Shown here piece by piece: positions 19,221 through 29,718 of a stretch of 64,000 nucleotides of DNA. Both the position numbers and the translations under genes were made by a program. Location of the stretch: positions 1,054,001-1,118,000 of the forward strand of contig CP042279.1 of assembly GCA_007858575.1 (NCBI GenBank), written 5' to 3'. Within the stretch, counting starts at the first letter, position 1, and each line of letters starts with the position of its first letter. The stretch is from Streptomyces sp. WAC08241 (GTDB lineage: Bacteria > Actinomycetota > Actinomycetes > Streptomycetales > Streptomycetaceae). The notes below the pieces were generated by a model. That model made no database searches. It was given only the letters and a program-made list of their open reading frames with translations, and was not told the origin of the DNA.

Positions 19221-19254
19221 GGAGGACAACCTACTACCGGCCCCTCCCCGCGGC

Positions 19255-19302
19255 ACTACACCTGTAGTACGGTCGTGGTGCCGGGATCACTACACCTGTA
19301 GT
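19255..19302. promoter_or_regulatory. Two identical TetR operators
   Basis: ACTACA-CC-TGTAGT occurs at 19255-19268 and again at 19289-19302. Each is a perfect 6-bp inverted repeat around CC. The centres are 34 bp apart. Both lie between the divergent TetR (start 19220) and monooxygenase (start 19340) genes. Confidence 0.8.
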
Positions 19303-19339
19303 TTCCGGTGCGACGGTCGCCCGCCCCGAGGGAGCAGCC

Positions 19340-20610
19340 ATGGAACAGCACCGCACCGACACGAGCCGCCCCGACACGGACGGCTCCGGCACGAACGGTC
19401 CCGACGCGCGCCGCGCCCTCGTCGTCGGAGCCGGCATCGGAGGGCTCACCGCCGCCGTCGCCCTGCACCGGCGGGGCTGGCGGGTCACCGTCCTGGAACG
19501 GGCCGCCGACCTCACCCCCGTCGGCGCCGGCATCGGCCTCGCGCCCAACGCCCAGCGGGCCCTGGACGTCGTCGGCCTCGGCGACCGGGTCCGCGCCCTC
19601 TCCGCCTGGCAGGGGGACGGCGGCATGCGGACCCCCGGCGGCCGCTGGCTCGTCCGTACCGACGCGGCGGCCGCCGCCGCGCGCTTCGGCGGCCCCTCGT
19701 CCTCCTCCACCGCGCCACCCTCGTGGAGATCCTCACCTCCGCCCTCCCGGACGGGACCGTCCGGACCGGCACGACCGCCACGGTGACGGACCCGGGGACG
19801 ACCGGCGCCCGGCCCGCGTCACGGCCGTGACCGGGGAGCGGAGACGGAAGGGGAGGCCGAGCTCGTCCTCGCCGCCGACGGCATCCACTCCGCGACCCGG
19901 CGGGCGCTCTTCCCCGGCCACCCCGGCCCCCGCTACTCCGGCCGCACCAGTTGGCGCATGGTCGTGCCCGCCCCCGCACGTCCCTTCGCGCCGCACGAGA
20001 CCTGGGGCGCCGGACGGTTGTGGGGCACCCAGCCGCTCAAGGACGGCCGGGTCTACGCGTACGCCATGGCCAATGCCCCCGAGGGCGCCCGCGCGCCCGA
20101 CGACGAGAGGGCCGAACTCCTGCGCCTCTTCGGGGCTGGCACCACCCGGTGCCCGAGCTCCTCGCCGCCGTCGCACCCGGCCGGGTCCTGCGGCACGACG
20201 TGCACCACCTGATCACCCCGCTCCCCGCGTACCACCGGGGCAGGGTGGCCCTCCTCGGGGACGCCGCGCACGCGATGATGCCGTCCCTCGGCCAGGGCGG
20301 GAACCAGGCCGTCGAGGACGCCGTCGTCCTCGCCCACCACGCGTGCGCCGACGCCGCGTTCACGCCGAGCCGTGCGCTCGCCGCCTACACCGCGGACCGG
20401 CTGCCGCGCACCACCGCCGTCGTCCGCAAGGCCGCCCGCACCGGAGCGCTCACGATGCTCTCCGCCCGCCCGGCCGTCGCCCTGCGCTCCGCCCTCGTCG
20501 TCGCCGCCTCCCGCCTCGGACCCGGCTTCCTCCTGCGGGGCTTCGACGGCATCGCCGACTGGCGACCGCCCGGCGGCCCGGCCCGCTCCGGTCCGGCCCG
20601 CGTAAGCTGA
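19340..20610 (+). CDS. FAD-dependent monooxygenase, class A (frameshifted)
   Basis: PHBH-fold flavoprotein, about 425 residues, from ATG 19340 behind GGGAGC. It has the Rossmann GAGIGG motif (about residue 32), ADGIHSATR (the DG motif) and GDAAHAMMPSLGQGGNQA (the second FAD motif). This is the pattern of aromatic-ring hydroxylases and related tailoring monooxygenases. The frame breaks several times: near 19697 and 20141 in runs where five bases restore the frame, and near 19790-19860. It is probably induced when the divergent TetR releases the paired operators. The substrate is unknown, but aromatic compounds or polyketides are typical. Confidence 0.87.
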
Positions 20611-20666
20611 CCGGCGCGAACGGCCCGTACGAGCGGGGCCGGCGAACGACGACAAGGGAGACACCC

Positions 20667-21570
20667 GTGAAGGTTGGCTGCATCGGACTCGGCGACATCG
20701 CGCAGAAGGCCTACCTCCCGGTCCTCGCCACCTCCCCGGGGTCGAACTGCACCTCCAGACCCGCACCCCCACCACCCTGGAGCGGGTCGCCGACACCCTG
20801 CACCTGCCCGCCGGCCGGCGCCACACCACCCTCGACGGGCTGCTCTCCGCCGGACTCGACGCGGCCTTCGTGCACGCCTCGACCGCCGCACACGCCGAGA
20901 TCGCCGAGCGGCTCGTCGAGGCCGGCGTCCCCACGTACGTCGACAAGCCCCTCGCCTACGAGTACGCCGACTCCGAGCGGATCGTGGAGCTCGCGGAGAA
21001 GCGCGCGGTCTCCCTCGCCGTCGGCTTCAACCGGCGCTTCGCCCCGGGCTACGCCCAGTGCCTCGACCACCCGCGCGACCTGATCCTGCTCCAGAAGAAC
21101 CGGATCGGCCTGCCCGAGGACCCCCGCACGCTGGTCCTCGACGACTTCATCCACGTCGTCGACACCCTGCGCTTCCTGCTGCCCGGCGAGGTCGAGCACG
21201 TCGACGTGCGGGCCCGGGTCCGCGACGGGCTCATGCACCACGTGGTGCTCCAGCTCTCCGGCGACGGGTTCACCGCCCTCGGCATGATGAACCGGATGAA
21301 CGGCTCCACCGAGGAGGTCCTGGAGGTCTCGGGCCGGGACACCAAGCGCCAGGTCCTCAACCTCTCCGACGTCGTCGACCACAAGGGCCAGCCGACCGTC
21401 CGCCGGCGCGGCGACTGGGTGCCCGTGGCCCGCCAGCGCGGCATCGAGCAGGCGGTGCTCGCCTTCCTCGACGCGGTGCGCGAGGGCCGGTGCTCGACGC
21501 CCGCGACGCCCTGCTGACCCACGAACTGTGCGAGCGGGTCGTACGGGAGTCGCTGGCCCAGGCGTCCTGA
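20667..21570 (+). CDS. Gfo/Idh/MocA family oxidoreductase (frameshifted)
   Basis: NAD(P)-dependent dehydrogenase, about 302 residues, from GTG 20667 behind AAGGGAG. The N-terminal IGLGDIAQKAYLPVL is the dinucleotide fold, and VDKPLAYEY holds the conserved Lys of the EKP motif. VGFNRRFAP and DDFIHVVDTLRFLL are typical of the C-terminal domain. Bases are lost near 20738 and 21492. Substrates in this family are usually sugars or inositols; nothing here narrows it. Confidence 0.86.
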
Positions 21571-21613
21571 CGCGCGGGGCCACCGGAGCCGCACGGGCGC
21601 CGGGCCGGGGAGC

Positions 21614-21787
21614 CTAAGCGGCGAGCTCCTGCTCGGCGCGCACCGCGGCCTCCCACTCGAGGAGCAGCCGGGCGTACTCCTCGCGGTCCGCCCCGGTGAG
21701 CTCGCCGCGGCCCAGCAGAGCACGGATCCGGCAGTTGATGACGGCGGGATCGGCGGTCTGGGCGGCGGGCTCGGGAGTCTTGGACAT
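21614..21787 (-). CDS. Small conserved hypothetical protein, 57 residues
   Basis: Intact short gene from ATG 21787 to TAG 21614. It is acidic and helical, with INCRIRALLGRGELTGADRE, and a run of Glu/Leu/Ala to the end. It lies just downstream of uppP on the same strand. I do not recognise a function. The even codon bias and absence of frame breaks support it being real. Confidence 0.65.
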   Translation of the reverse strand: MSKTPEPAAQTADPAVINCRIRALLGRGELTGADREEYARLLLEWEAAVRAEQELAA

Positions 21788-21873
21788 GGGGACAAGCCTA
21801 CGGGTCGGGACTGACAGAACCGGCCCCCGGACGACGTGACTCGTGTCTCCGAGGGGAGAGGAGCGGGAGACGA

Positions 21874-22744
21874 TCAGCCTGCCGACTCGCCCGCGTGCGG
21901 GCTCAGGACGTCCGTGCCGACCAGGATGAAGAGCAGGATGCCCAGCAGGATCCGGTAGATCACGAACGGCATGAAGCTCTTGGTGGTGATGAACTTCATG
22001 AACCACGCGATGACGGCGTAGCCGACGGCGAAGGCGATGATCGTCGCGAAGATCGTCGGGCCCCAGGAGACGTGCCCTCGCCCGCGTCCTTCAGTTCGTA
22101 CGCGCCCGAGGCGAGGACCGCCGGGATCGCGAGGAGGAAGGAGTAGCGGGCCGCCGCCTCGCGGGTGTAGCCCATGAGCAGGCCGCCGGAGATCGTCGCG
22201 CCCGAGCGGGAGACGCCGGGGATCAGGGCCATCGCCTGGCAGACGCCGTAGATCAGGCCGTCGCGCACGCCGAGGTCCTTGAGCGTCTTGCGCTCGCGGA
22301 TCGCCCGGTGGCGGCCGCCGATCTCGTCCCGGGCGGCCAGCCGGTCCGCGACGCCGAGGACGACGCCCATGACGATCAGGGTGGTGGCGATGAGCCGCAG
22401 GTCACGGAAGGGGCCCTCGATCTGGTCCTTGAGCGTGACGCCGAGGACGCCGATCGGGATCGAGCCGACGATCACCAGCCAGCCCATCTGGGCGTCGTGG
22501 TCGGACCGCATCGACTTGTCGGTGAGGGAACGGAACCAGGCCGAGACGATCCGGACGATGTCCTCGCGGAAGTAGATCAGGACCGCCGTCTCCGTGCCGA
22601 TCTGGGTGATCGCGGTGAACGCCGCCCCGGATCGTGCCAGCCGGCGAACGCCGCCGTGAGGCGCAGGTGCGCGCTGGAGGAGATGGGGAGGAACTCCGTC
22701 AGCCCCTGGACGAGTCCCAGGATGAACGATTCGAACCAACTCAT
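21874..22744 (-). CDS. uppP: Undecaprenyl-diphosphatase (frameshifted)
   Basis: Membrane enzyme that recycles undecaprenyl pyrophosphate to the monophosphate carrier for wall synthesis; overexpression classically gives bacitracin resistance. About 290 residues. ATG 22744 gives the family N-terminus [19 protein letters not shown], with the catalytic Glu and Ser/His region. [10 protein letters not shown] (about 22210) is the phosphate-binding motif. The C-terminus ends in hydrophobic helices. Bases are lost near 22627 and 22073. Confidence 0.93.
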
Positions 22745-22883
22745 GGGGCCAGGGCCGTCCCGTTATGTACGTGTGTGGTCAGAAGGTCGTGCGCAGCGTA
22801 CCGCCCAGAGGTGAAGAATCCCCCGACAGAGCATGTACACGAGGTAGCGCCCGCCGTATCTCCCGGAACGCCGTCGGCAAACC

Positions 22884-23640
22884 TCAGCGGGCTCCGGCCA
22901 CCAGCTCCGGTTCCGGCGCGTCGTCCCGCGCGGGAGCCGCTGCCGCCCGCAGGCCGTGGCGCTTGCGCCAGGCCACCACCGCGGCGCCGAGCCCCGACAG
23001 GACGATGAAGCCCGCGGAGAAGAGGAAGGCCGGCGAACCCGGCGAACCGGCCTGGGCGCCCGCCACCACGTACGCCGCCGTGTTCGGGACCGAACCGATC
23101 CCCGTCGCCAGGAGGAACGGCACGTACTTCATCCGGGAGACCGCCGCGCAGTAGTTGGCCGCGGCGAACGGCACCCCGGGGAACAGTCGGATCGCCAGCA
23201 TCGAGCGGAACCCGTGCCGGCTCAACTGCCCGTCCGCCGCCGTCAGCCAGCGGCCCCGCACCAGCGGCCGCAGCGCGTCCTGCCCCAGGTACCGGCCGAG
23301 GGTGAACGAGATCCCGGCGCCGAGCACCGTCCCCGCGACCGCCCCCGTCAGACCGGCGGCCGAGCCGAAGAGCGCGCCCGCCGCCAGGTTCAGGACGGGG
23401 CGCGGCACGAAGGCCGCCGTGCACACCCCGTACGCCAGGGCGAAGAGCAGCACCGCGTCCGCGCCGCTCGTCCGTGGCGGCCAGCCCGAGGCCAGCAGCC
23501 GCTGCGGCTCGTAGAGCACCACGAGGACGGCCGCCGTGAGCAGCAGCAGCGCGAGCAGCGAGAGGCGCGAGCGGGGGCGAGGAGGCCCGGGAGCAGCGGG
23601 TGGCGAGGGAGCCCGGCGGCCGGGGCACGGGAGCGAGCAT
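22884..23640 (-). CDS. VTT/SNARE-associated (TVP38-like) membrane protein (frameshifted)
   Basis: Multi-spanning membrane protein of the DedA/TVP38 superfamily, about 252 residues, from ATG 23640. It has the motif RPVLNLAAGALFG followed by GAGISFTLGRYLG, and then RLFPGVPFAAANYCAAVSRM, which resembles the re-entrant loop of the family. One C is lost near 23575. Members are implicated in lipid-carrier or lipid scrambling. It lies upstream of uppP on the same strand, separated by about 140 bp, so a joint role in undecaprenyl traffic is an inference. Confidence 0.8.
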
Positions 23641-23737
23641 TCGGGGAGAGTAACGGACGGGTGCGTAGGAGCGCCGTAATGTGCGTCATGTCCGTCCGGA
23701 CCGGATTCCGGAACGCGCCGCGACCGAAGGGCCCCTC

Positions 23738-24619
23738 ATGACGACCGATCCCGCGCCCGGGGAGCCCCGACCGAGAGGTCTCCGGCGACCGGGTCCGCGT
23801 CCGGGGAAGCCCCGGCCCGGAGGGCCCCGGTGGTCGGCCCCGCGGTCACGGGCGCCCCGGCCGAGACGCCTCTCATGGAGGTCGGTTCCGTCCCCGCCAG
23901 TGCCCTCGCCGACACCGTCCTCGAGCGGCTCACCGCCGTCTATCCTGCCGCCGGGAACCCCTTCCGCGCGCAGGAGATGGTCGCGTACATGAAGGGCGTC
24001 GCGCCCTTCCTCGGGGTGCGGACGCCCGAGCGCCGGGCCCTGTCCCGGACCGTCCTCGACGGCACCCCCGTCCCGACGAGGACGACTGCGCCGCGATCGC
24101 CCTGCGCTGCTTCGCGCTGCCCGAGCGCGAGTACCACTACTTCGCCGTCGACTACCTCCGCCGCCACGTGCGGCGCTGCTCCTCCGGCTTCCTGCCCGTC
24201 GCCCGCCGCCTCGTCACCACCGTCTCCTGGTGGGACACGGTCGACCACCTCGCGGCCCACGTCGTCGGCGGCCTGGTCGCGGCCGACCCCGCCCTCGCCG
24301 CCGAGATGGACGCGTGGATCGACGACGAGGACCTGTGGGTCGCGCGCACCGCCCTCCTCCACCAGCTCCGCTTCAAGGGGGCCACCGACGCGGACCGCCT
24401 CTTCGACCACTGCCTGCGCCGCGCCGGCCACCCCGACTTCTTCGTCCGCAAGGCGATCGGCTGGAGCCTGCGCGAGTACGCCAAGACGGCCCCCGCCGAG
24501 GTCCGCGCCTTCGTCGCCGCCTACGGATCCCGGCTCTCCCCCTCTCCGTCCGCGAGGCCCTCAAGAACCTCACCCCGCCCGCCGATCTCCCCAACCGCCG
24601 GACCAGAATGGGGACATGA
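23738..24619 (+). CDS. DNA alkylation repair protein, AlkD-like (frameshifted)
   Basis: HEAT-like repeat glycosylase family (DNA_alkylation), about 295 residues. ATG 23738 follows GAAGGG. One restored C near 23764 carries it into the main frame with a Pro/Ala-rich N-terminal extension; ATG 23875 is a shorter alternative. Family motifs include YMKGVAPFLGVRTPERR, WWDTVDHLAAHVVG and FVRKAIGWSLREYA. Further breaks are near 24073 and 24538. It removes alkylated bases from DNA. Its stop overlaps ATG 24616 of the next gene. Confidence 0.87.
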
Positions 24620-25535
24620 CACAGAAGACGGAGCAGCGGACGGCACTGGTACTGGGCGCGGGCGGCATGGTCGGGGCCGCCTGGGAGACCGGCGTGCTGC
24701 GGGGACTCCTCGACGCCGGCACCGACCTGACGGGGCGGACCTCGTCGTCGGCAGCTCCGCCGGCGCGGTCGTCGGGGCGCGGCTCGGCGCGATCGGCCTC
24801 CCCGAGCTGTACGAGCGGGAGCTCGGCGACGAGGACGTGGAACCCGCCGCGCGCCTCGGAGTCCCCACGCTCCTCCGGTACGCCGTCGCCGTCCTGCGGT
24901 CCCGCACCCCGGAGGAGTACGGACGCAGGATCGGCCGGCTCGCCCTCGGGGCCCGCACCGTCGACGGGGCGACCCGCCGGGAGACCGTGGTCCGGCGGCT
25001 CGGACCGGCCACGGAGTGGCCCGGCCGGCCGCTGCTCGTGACCGCCGTCGACGCCGTCACCGGCGAGCTCGTCGCGTACGGCGCGACCGACGGCGTCCCC
25101 CGGCCGACGCCGTCACCGCGAGCTGCGCCGTCCCCGGCCTCTGGCCCCCGGCCACCGTCGGCGGGCGCCGTCTGATCGACGGCGGCATCCACTCCACGGC
25201 CAACGCCCACCTCGCCGCCGGATACGAGGGGTCGTCGTCCTCGCCCCCGACGGACGCGGCAGCAAGGTGATCCCCTCGCCGGAGCGGCAGGGCGCCGACC
25301 TCGCCGCCGCGGGGGCCCGCGTCGAGGTGATCACCCCGACGCCGCCTCCCGCGCGGCCTTCGGACGCGACGCGCTCGACCCCGCCCACCGGGCTGCCGCG
25401 GCCCGCGCCGGACGCGCCCAGGCCGCCCGCCACGCGGAGGCCGTCGCCGCCGTCCGAACGGCTGACCCCGCGACCGGCGGGTGCCCGGCCCCGTCCCGCA
25501 CCGGCCCGTCCCGCCCCGTCACAATGGAGGCGTGA
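24616..25535 (+). CDS. Patatin-like phospholipase (frameshifted)
   Basis: About 306 residues with the oxyanion loop GAGGMVGAAW, nucleophile motif GSSAG (about residue 50) and catalytic Asp in DGGIHS. This defines a Ser-Asp lipid acyl hydrolase. Bases are lost near 24738 (ACGGGGC), 25098, 25232 and 25340; with these restored the frame runs to TGA 25533-25535. The start overlaps the alkylation-repair gene by ATGA, and the stop overlaps the next gene by GTGA. Confidence 0.82.
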
Positions 25536-26372
25536 ACGAGCACATCCCCGTCGTCCGCGAGGTCGACCAGGGCACCGCGCGCCTGATGCCCGACGTGGAC
25601 CGGGAGCGGGCCTGGCTCCTGACCGTCGACGGCGCGCCCCAGTCGTACGTCGACCTCGACGACCCGGCACACCTGGAGTTCGAGTACGCGCGCCGGCTCG
25701 CCCACGTCGTCGACGGCGCGGCCGGCGAGGGCGAACCGCTGGACGTCCTGCACCTGGGCGGCGGGGCGCTCTCCTGCCCCGGTACGTCGCCGCCACCCGG
25801 CCCGGCTCGCGCCAGGACGTGGTCGAGGCGGACCGCGGTCTGCTCGCCCTGGTCGCGGAGCACCTGCCGCTCCCCGCGGACTCCGGGATCGCCGTGCACG
25901 GCGCGGACGCCCGGCGCTGGCTGGAGGCGGCGCCCGCCGTCTCGGCCGACCTGATCGTCGGCGACGTCTTCGGCGGCTCGCGCGTGCCCGCCCACCTCAC
26001 CTCCGTCGAGTACGCGCGCGAGGTCGGCGCGTCCTGCGGCCCGGTGGCGTCTACGCCGCCAACCTGGCCGACGGCGCCCCCTTCGCCTTCCTCCGCTCCC
26101 AGCTCGCCACCTTCGCCGCCGTCCTCCCCGAACTCGCGCTGGTCGCCGAACTGGGGTCCTGCGCGGCCGCCGCTTCGGCAACGCCGTCCTGGTCGCCTCC
26201 ACGCGCCCGCTCGACACCGCCCGCCTCGCGCGCCGGGCTGCGGCGGACGCGTTCCCCGCGCGCGTGGAGCACGGGGACGCGCTCGCCCGGTTCATCGGGG
26301 GCGCGGAACCGGTCGGGGACGCGGGGCCGTGCCGTCACCCGTTCCCCGGACGGCGCCTTCGGCATCGGCTGA
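25532..26372 (+). CDS. Spermidine-synthase-like protein (frameshifted)
   Basis: Rossmann-fold protein of the polyamine-synthase type, about 280 residues, from GTG 25532. LDVLHLGGGALSLPRYVAAT is the nucleotide-binding region, with VVEADRGL and DLIVGDVFGGSRVP downstream. Members without a nearby SAM decarboxylase are common in actinomycetes and often of unknown substrate. The frame breaks near 25778, 26032, 26155 and about 26330. The stop at 26370-26372 requires the last correction and yields the C-terminus PDGAFGIG. It is convergent with the MFS gene. Confidence 0.8.
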
Positions 26373-27682
26373 GCGCACCTGCGGCGGCACGGCTCCCGGC
26401 TCCTTCCCCACGGGCACGTGCGGACGCCGGGTCAGGTTCCGCACGTCCGGCACCAGCAGGACGAGGGCGGTGACGAGCACCATCAGCGCCGCCGCGCCCC
26501 ACAGCGCCCCGCTCCGGCCGAACGCGCCTCCGCCGGGCCCGCGAGCGCCGTCGTCAGCGGCAGCAGGGCCGTCGAACCGAACCAGTCGTAGGCGGAGACC
26601 CGGGACAGCTTCTCCTCGGGGATCTCCTGGTGCATCGTCGTCATCCACGAGACGCCGAAGACCTCGATCGCCACGCCGCTCACGAACATCGCGGCCGTCA
26701 GTCCGATCGCGGGCAGCGGCACCGCGAGCGCCGCCGAGGGCAGCGCGATCGGGAAGACGCCCAGCGTCCCGACGAACAGCATCCGGCGCGGCTTCCACCG
26801 GGTCATCAGGACCGCGCCGGCGACCGTCCCCACTCCGTACGCGGCGAGCGCGAAGCCCCAGGGGCGCGCGCCGCCCAGCTCCTCCCGGGCGACCAGCGGC
26901 CCGTACACCGCCTCGACCGCCCCGATCAGTCCCACCACCACGGAGAACTGGGCGACGATCGACCACAGCCAGGGGCGGCCGACGAACTCCTGCCAGCCCT
27001 CCCGCAGGTCGGCGAGGAGACCGCCGCCGGGGCACGCTCGGGGACGCCCTTCACGTCGAGGAAGGCGCGCAGCCCGCCCGCGACGGCGAAGGCGACGGCG
27101 TCGACCACGAGGACCCAGCCGGGCCCGACGAAGGCGACGAGCGCGCTGCCGAGCGCGGCGCCGCCGATGGAGGCGCCGTGCATCGCCATCCGGAAGACGG
27201 CGAACGCCCGGCTCGCCTGCTCCCCGCTGACGGTGGCCAGGAGCATGCCCTCGGCCGCCGGGTTGAAGAAGGCCTGGCCGGTGCCGCAGAGCGCGGTGAG
27301 CACCATCATCTGCCAGACGCGGGCCCCGCCGGAGAGGACGAGGGCGGCGAAGACGGCCTGCGACACGCAGTTGAGGGCGTTGGCGGCGACCATCACCCGG
27401 TGCCGGGGCAGCCGGTCGGCGACGGCGCCGCCGACGAGCAGGAAGAGGACGAGCGGCAGGAAGCGCGCCATCGCCACGAGGCCGACGTCGCCCGCGTCGC
27501 CGCCGGAGTCGAAGACCGCCCAGGTGGTGGCGATCAGGGCGCCGTGCGTGCCGAGGTTGGTCACGACCGTGGCGGCGGTCAGCAGGAGGTAGTTGCGTCC
27601 GGCCCACTCGGGCCGGCGGGAGCGGGCCGGGGCGGGGAGCCGGAAGGAGGGGAGGGAGCGGGGAGCCGGCGGGTGAGGTCAC
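26292..27682 (-). CDS. MFS transporter (frameshifted)
   Basis: Major facilitator of about 410-460 residues with 12 predicted hydrophobic segments. VGGAVADRLPRHRVMV is the loop 2-3 signature. The main frames are 27564-26926 and 27035-26292. The visible stop is 26292; one restored G would give a stop at 26335. The N-terminus is uncertain: the first membrane segment starts near 27600, with no in-frame start before a TGA, and GTG 27682 fits only with two base changes. It resembles MdtG/EntS-like drug or siderophore exporters. Confidence 0.8.
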
Positions 27683-27788
27683 CCCGGGACTATCCCCGCC
27701 ACCTGCCCGAACCGCCAAACCGGTATGCGGACGGCCGTGGCTCCCCGGGCGGCGGGCCGCCCCGGGAACCCCTCCTGGTCTCCGGCCG

Positions 27789-28937
27789 TCACGAGTCCTC
27801 GGCGAGCCGGACCGTGGAGAGGATCTGCCGGATGGTGGCGTCCGGCAGTTCGCCGGAGACGCCGTCGGCCGCGTTGAGGACCCAGGTCGAGAAGTCGTTC
27901 TTCGCGTTCTTGAAGGTGAAGGCGATCGCCTTGCCGTCCGACTCGCACTTGTTGCGCTTCTTGACGCCCGGCGCCGTGGCCGTCGACAGGCTGCCGGCCA
28001 GGCCCGACTTCGTCGTGTACGGCACGGCCTTGGTGATCTTGATCGTGTTGCGCGGCATGTGCTGCGCGTAGCCGCCCCACACCCACGTGCCGGCCTCGTT
28101 GTACGCGGCCTCCGCGGTGCTCTTGGCGCCCTGGCCGCCCTTGGTGCCGGCCGACGCCAGGCTCCAGGACTCCTCGCTGCCGTTCTTGTCGGTGTCGTAG
28201 GTGCACCACTTGCTCTTGAGGTGCGTGGGTCCGGACATCGTGACGAGCGGGGTGCCGTCGCCCTTCTTCTCGTCCTCCAGGAAGCTGATCGTCCCGGGCT
28301 TCGCCACGTCCCACTCCGGCGGCACGTCGAAGAGGGTGCCGTACTTCGGGTTGTAGACGACCTTCCAGCCGGGGATCGTCGGCTGCCGCGCGGCGTCGTC
28401 GCGCGGGTTGTCGAGGTCGGACGACGGGCTGGGCTCGGGGACCGTCGACGGGTCCACGGAGGCGGTGGCCGTCGCGGACGGCTTCGGGTCGGCGACGGCC
28501 GGCTTCTCGTCGTCCTCGCCGAGCACCAGGAAGGCGGTGACGCCGGCCGCGACGACCACGGCGGTCGCGGCGACGATCGCCACGACGGTCGTCCTCTTCT
28601 TCCCGCCGGGACCGCCGGGACCGCCCGGACCGCCGGGCTGCCCCGGACCCGGGACCGCGTACTGCTGCGGCACGGTCGGCTGCTGGTACGGGTTCACCTG
28701 TCCCGGCTGCGGGCCGTACCCCTGCTGCGGGTACCCCGGCGGGACCGGCGGCTGCTGGCCGTACCCCGGCTGCTGCTGCGGATGGCCCGGCTGCGCCGGC
28801 GGCTGCTGCGGGTATCCGGGCTGGGCCGGCGGCTGCTGGTACGGGTTCGGCTGCTGGTACCCCGGCTGCTGGTAGGGGTTCTGACTCTGGTCCTGCGGGT
28901 TCTGCTCGCCCCCGGGCGGCTGCTGTCCTGGCCACAT
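27789..28937 (-). CDS. Membrane-anchored protein with Gln/Pro-rich N-terminus
   Basis: Intact gene, 382 residues, from ATG 28937 (MWPGQQ). Residues about 1-110 form a low-complexity Gln/Pro/Tyr/Gly region with repeated NPYQQP and PGYPQQ. One membrane helix follows (about 118-138, VAIVAATAVVVAAGVTAFLV). The remaining 240 residues should lie outside the membrane. That domain has two Cys, in KWCTYD and NKCESDG, likely a disulfide. The architecture is common in Streptomyces and its function is unknown. It is divergent from the thioesterase gene. Confidence 0.85.
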   Translation of the reverse strand: MWPGQQPPGGEQNPQDQSQNPYQQPGYQQPNPYQQPPAQPGYPQQPPAQPGHPQQQPGYGQQPPVPPGYPQQGYGPQPGQVNPYQQPTVPQQYAVPGPGQPGGPGGPGGPGGKKRTTVVAIVAATAVVVAAGVTAFLVLGEDDEKPAVADPKPSATATASVDPSTVPEPSPSSDLDNPRDDAARQPTIPGWKVVYNPKYGTLFDVPPEWDVAKPGTISFLEDEKKGDGTPLVTMSGPTHLKSKWCTYDTDKNGSEESWSLASAGTKGGQGAKSTAEAAYNEAGTWVWGGYAQHMPRNTIKITKAVPYTTKSGLAGSLSTATAPGVKKRNKCESDGKAIAFTFKNAKNDFSTWVLNAADGVSGELPDATIRQILSTVRLAEDS

Positions 28938-29029
28938 GGCCAGTAACCATAGAGGTGCGGGGTCGCCCGACCACGCCCGCCCCCGGTCCCGGGAGTCCGC
29001 GAAGGGCCCGAGGGGATGGCCAAGAGTTC

Positions 29030-29041
29030 TACCCGCGAGTA
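29030..29041. promoter_or_regulatory. Candidate TetR-type operator before the thioesterase gene
   Basis: TACCCGCGAGTA is a 10-of-12 palindrome centred on CGCG, 12 bases before ATG 29054. The form resembles operators of actinobacterial lipid-metabolism TetR regulators. No regulator gene is adjacent. Confidence 0.35.
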
Positions 29042-29053
29042 ACATCACGCTCC

Positions 29054-29506
29054 ATGAGCGCAGACCAGATGACCGTCGGCGAGATGCTCGCCGCGACGGT
29101 TCCCATGGCCGGGACCCTGAACCTGGAGTTCCTGGAGACCACCGCCGAGCGCGCCGTCGTGCGCCTGCCGGACCAGCCCGCCTACCACAACCACGTCGGC
29201 GGCCCGCACGCCGGAGCGATGTTCACCCTGGCCGAGTCCGCCAGCGGCGCTATCGTGCTCGCTGCCTTCGGCGACCAGTTGAGCCGCGCGGTCCCGCTCG
29301 CCGTCAGGGCCGAGATCGGCTACAAGAAGCTGGCCATGGGCGTCGTCACCGCCACCGCCACCCTGGGCCGCCCCGCCGCCGAGGTCGTCGCCGAGCTCGA
29401 CGCCGGACAACGCCCGGAGTTCCCGGTGCGGATCGACATCACCCGCGAGGACGGCGCCGTGACCGGCGAGATGACCGTCGTGTGGACCCTGCGCCCCAAC
29501 GCCTGA
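29054..29506 (+). CDS. Hot-dog fold (PaaI/DUF4442-like) thioesterase
   Basis: Intact gene, 150 residues, ATG 29054. HNHVGGPHAGAMFTLAESASG is the hot-dog helix region, with the Asn/His and Gly-rich turn of PaaI-type thioesterases. The protein probably hydrolyses acyl-CoA or acyl-ACP in the cytoplasm as a homotetramer. The substrate cannot be told. A palindromic site lies just before it. Confidence 0.82.
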   Translation: MSADQMTVGEMLAATVPMAGTLNLEFLETTAERAVVRLPDQPAYHNHVGGPHAGAMFTLAESASGAIVLAAFGDQLSRAVPLAVRAEIGYKKLAMGVVTATATLGRPAAEVVAELDAGQRPEFPVRIDITREDGAVTGEMTVVWTLRPNA

Positions 29507-29718
29507 TCCGGCCGGACCGCAGCTCCTCCGCCCCCGCGCCCCTCCGGTGCGGGGGCGGACGCGTTCCTCGGGGCCCGCCCGCCCCGGCGCTCGGCGTCGA
29601 GGCCCGGCCGCCCCGACCGGGTAGGCTTCCCGGCGTGCCCGCCGCGGTGCACGCCGGCGCCACGTCCCCCGACCACGGACGGGGCGCGCACAGGGAGTCC
29701 ACACGGGAGGAAGCCGCG

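Noticed and set aside
25267..28071. A 934-residue open frame
   Set aside because: It strings together parts of the patatin and synthase genes with antisense of the MFS gene; no continuous family match.
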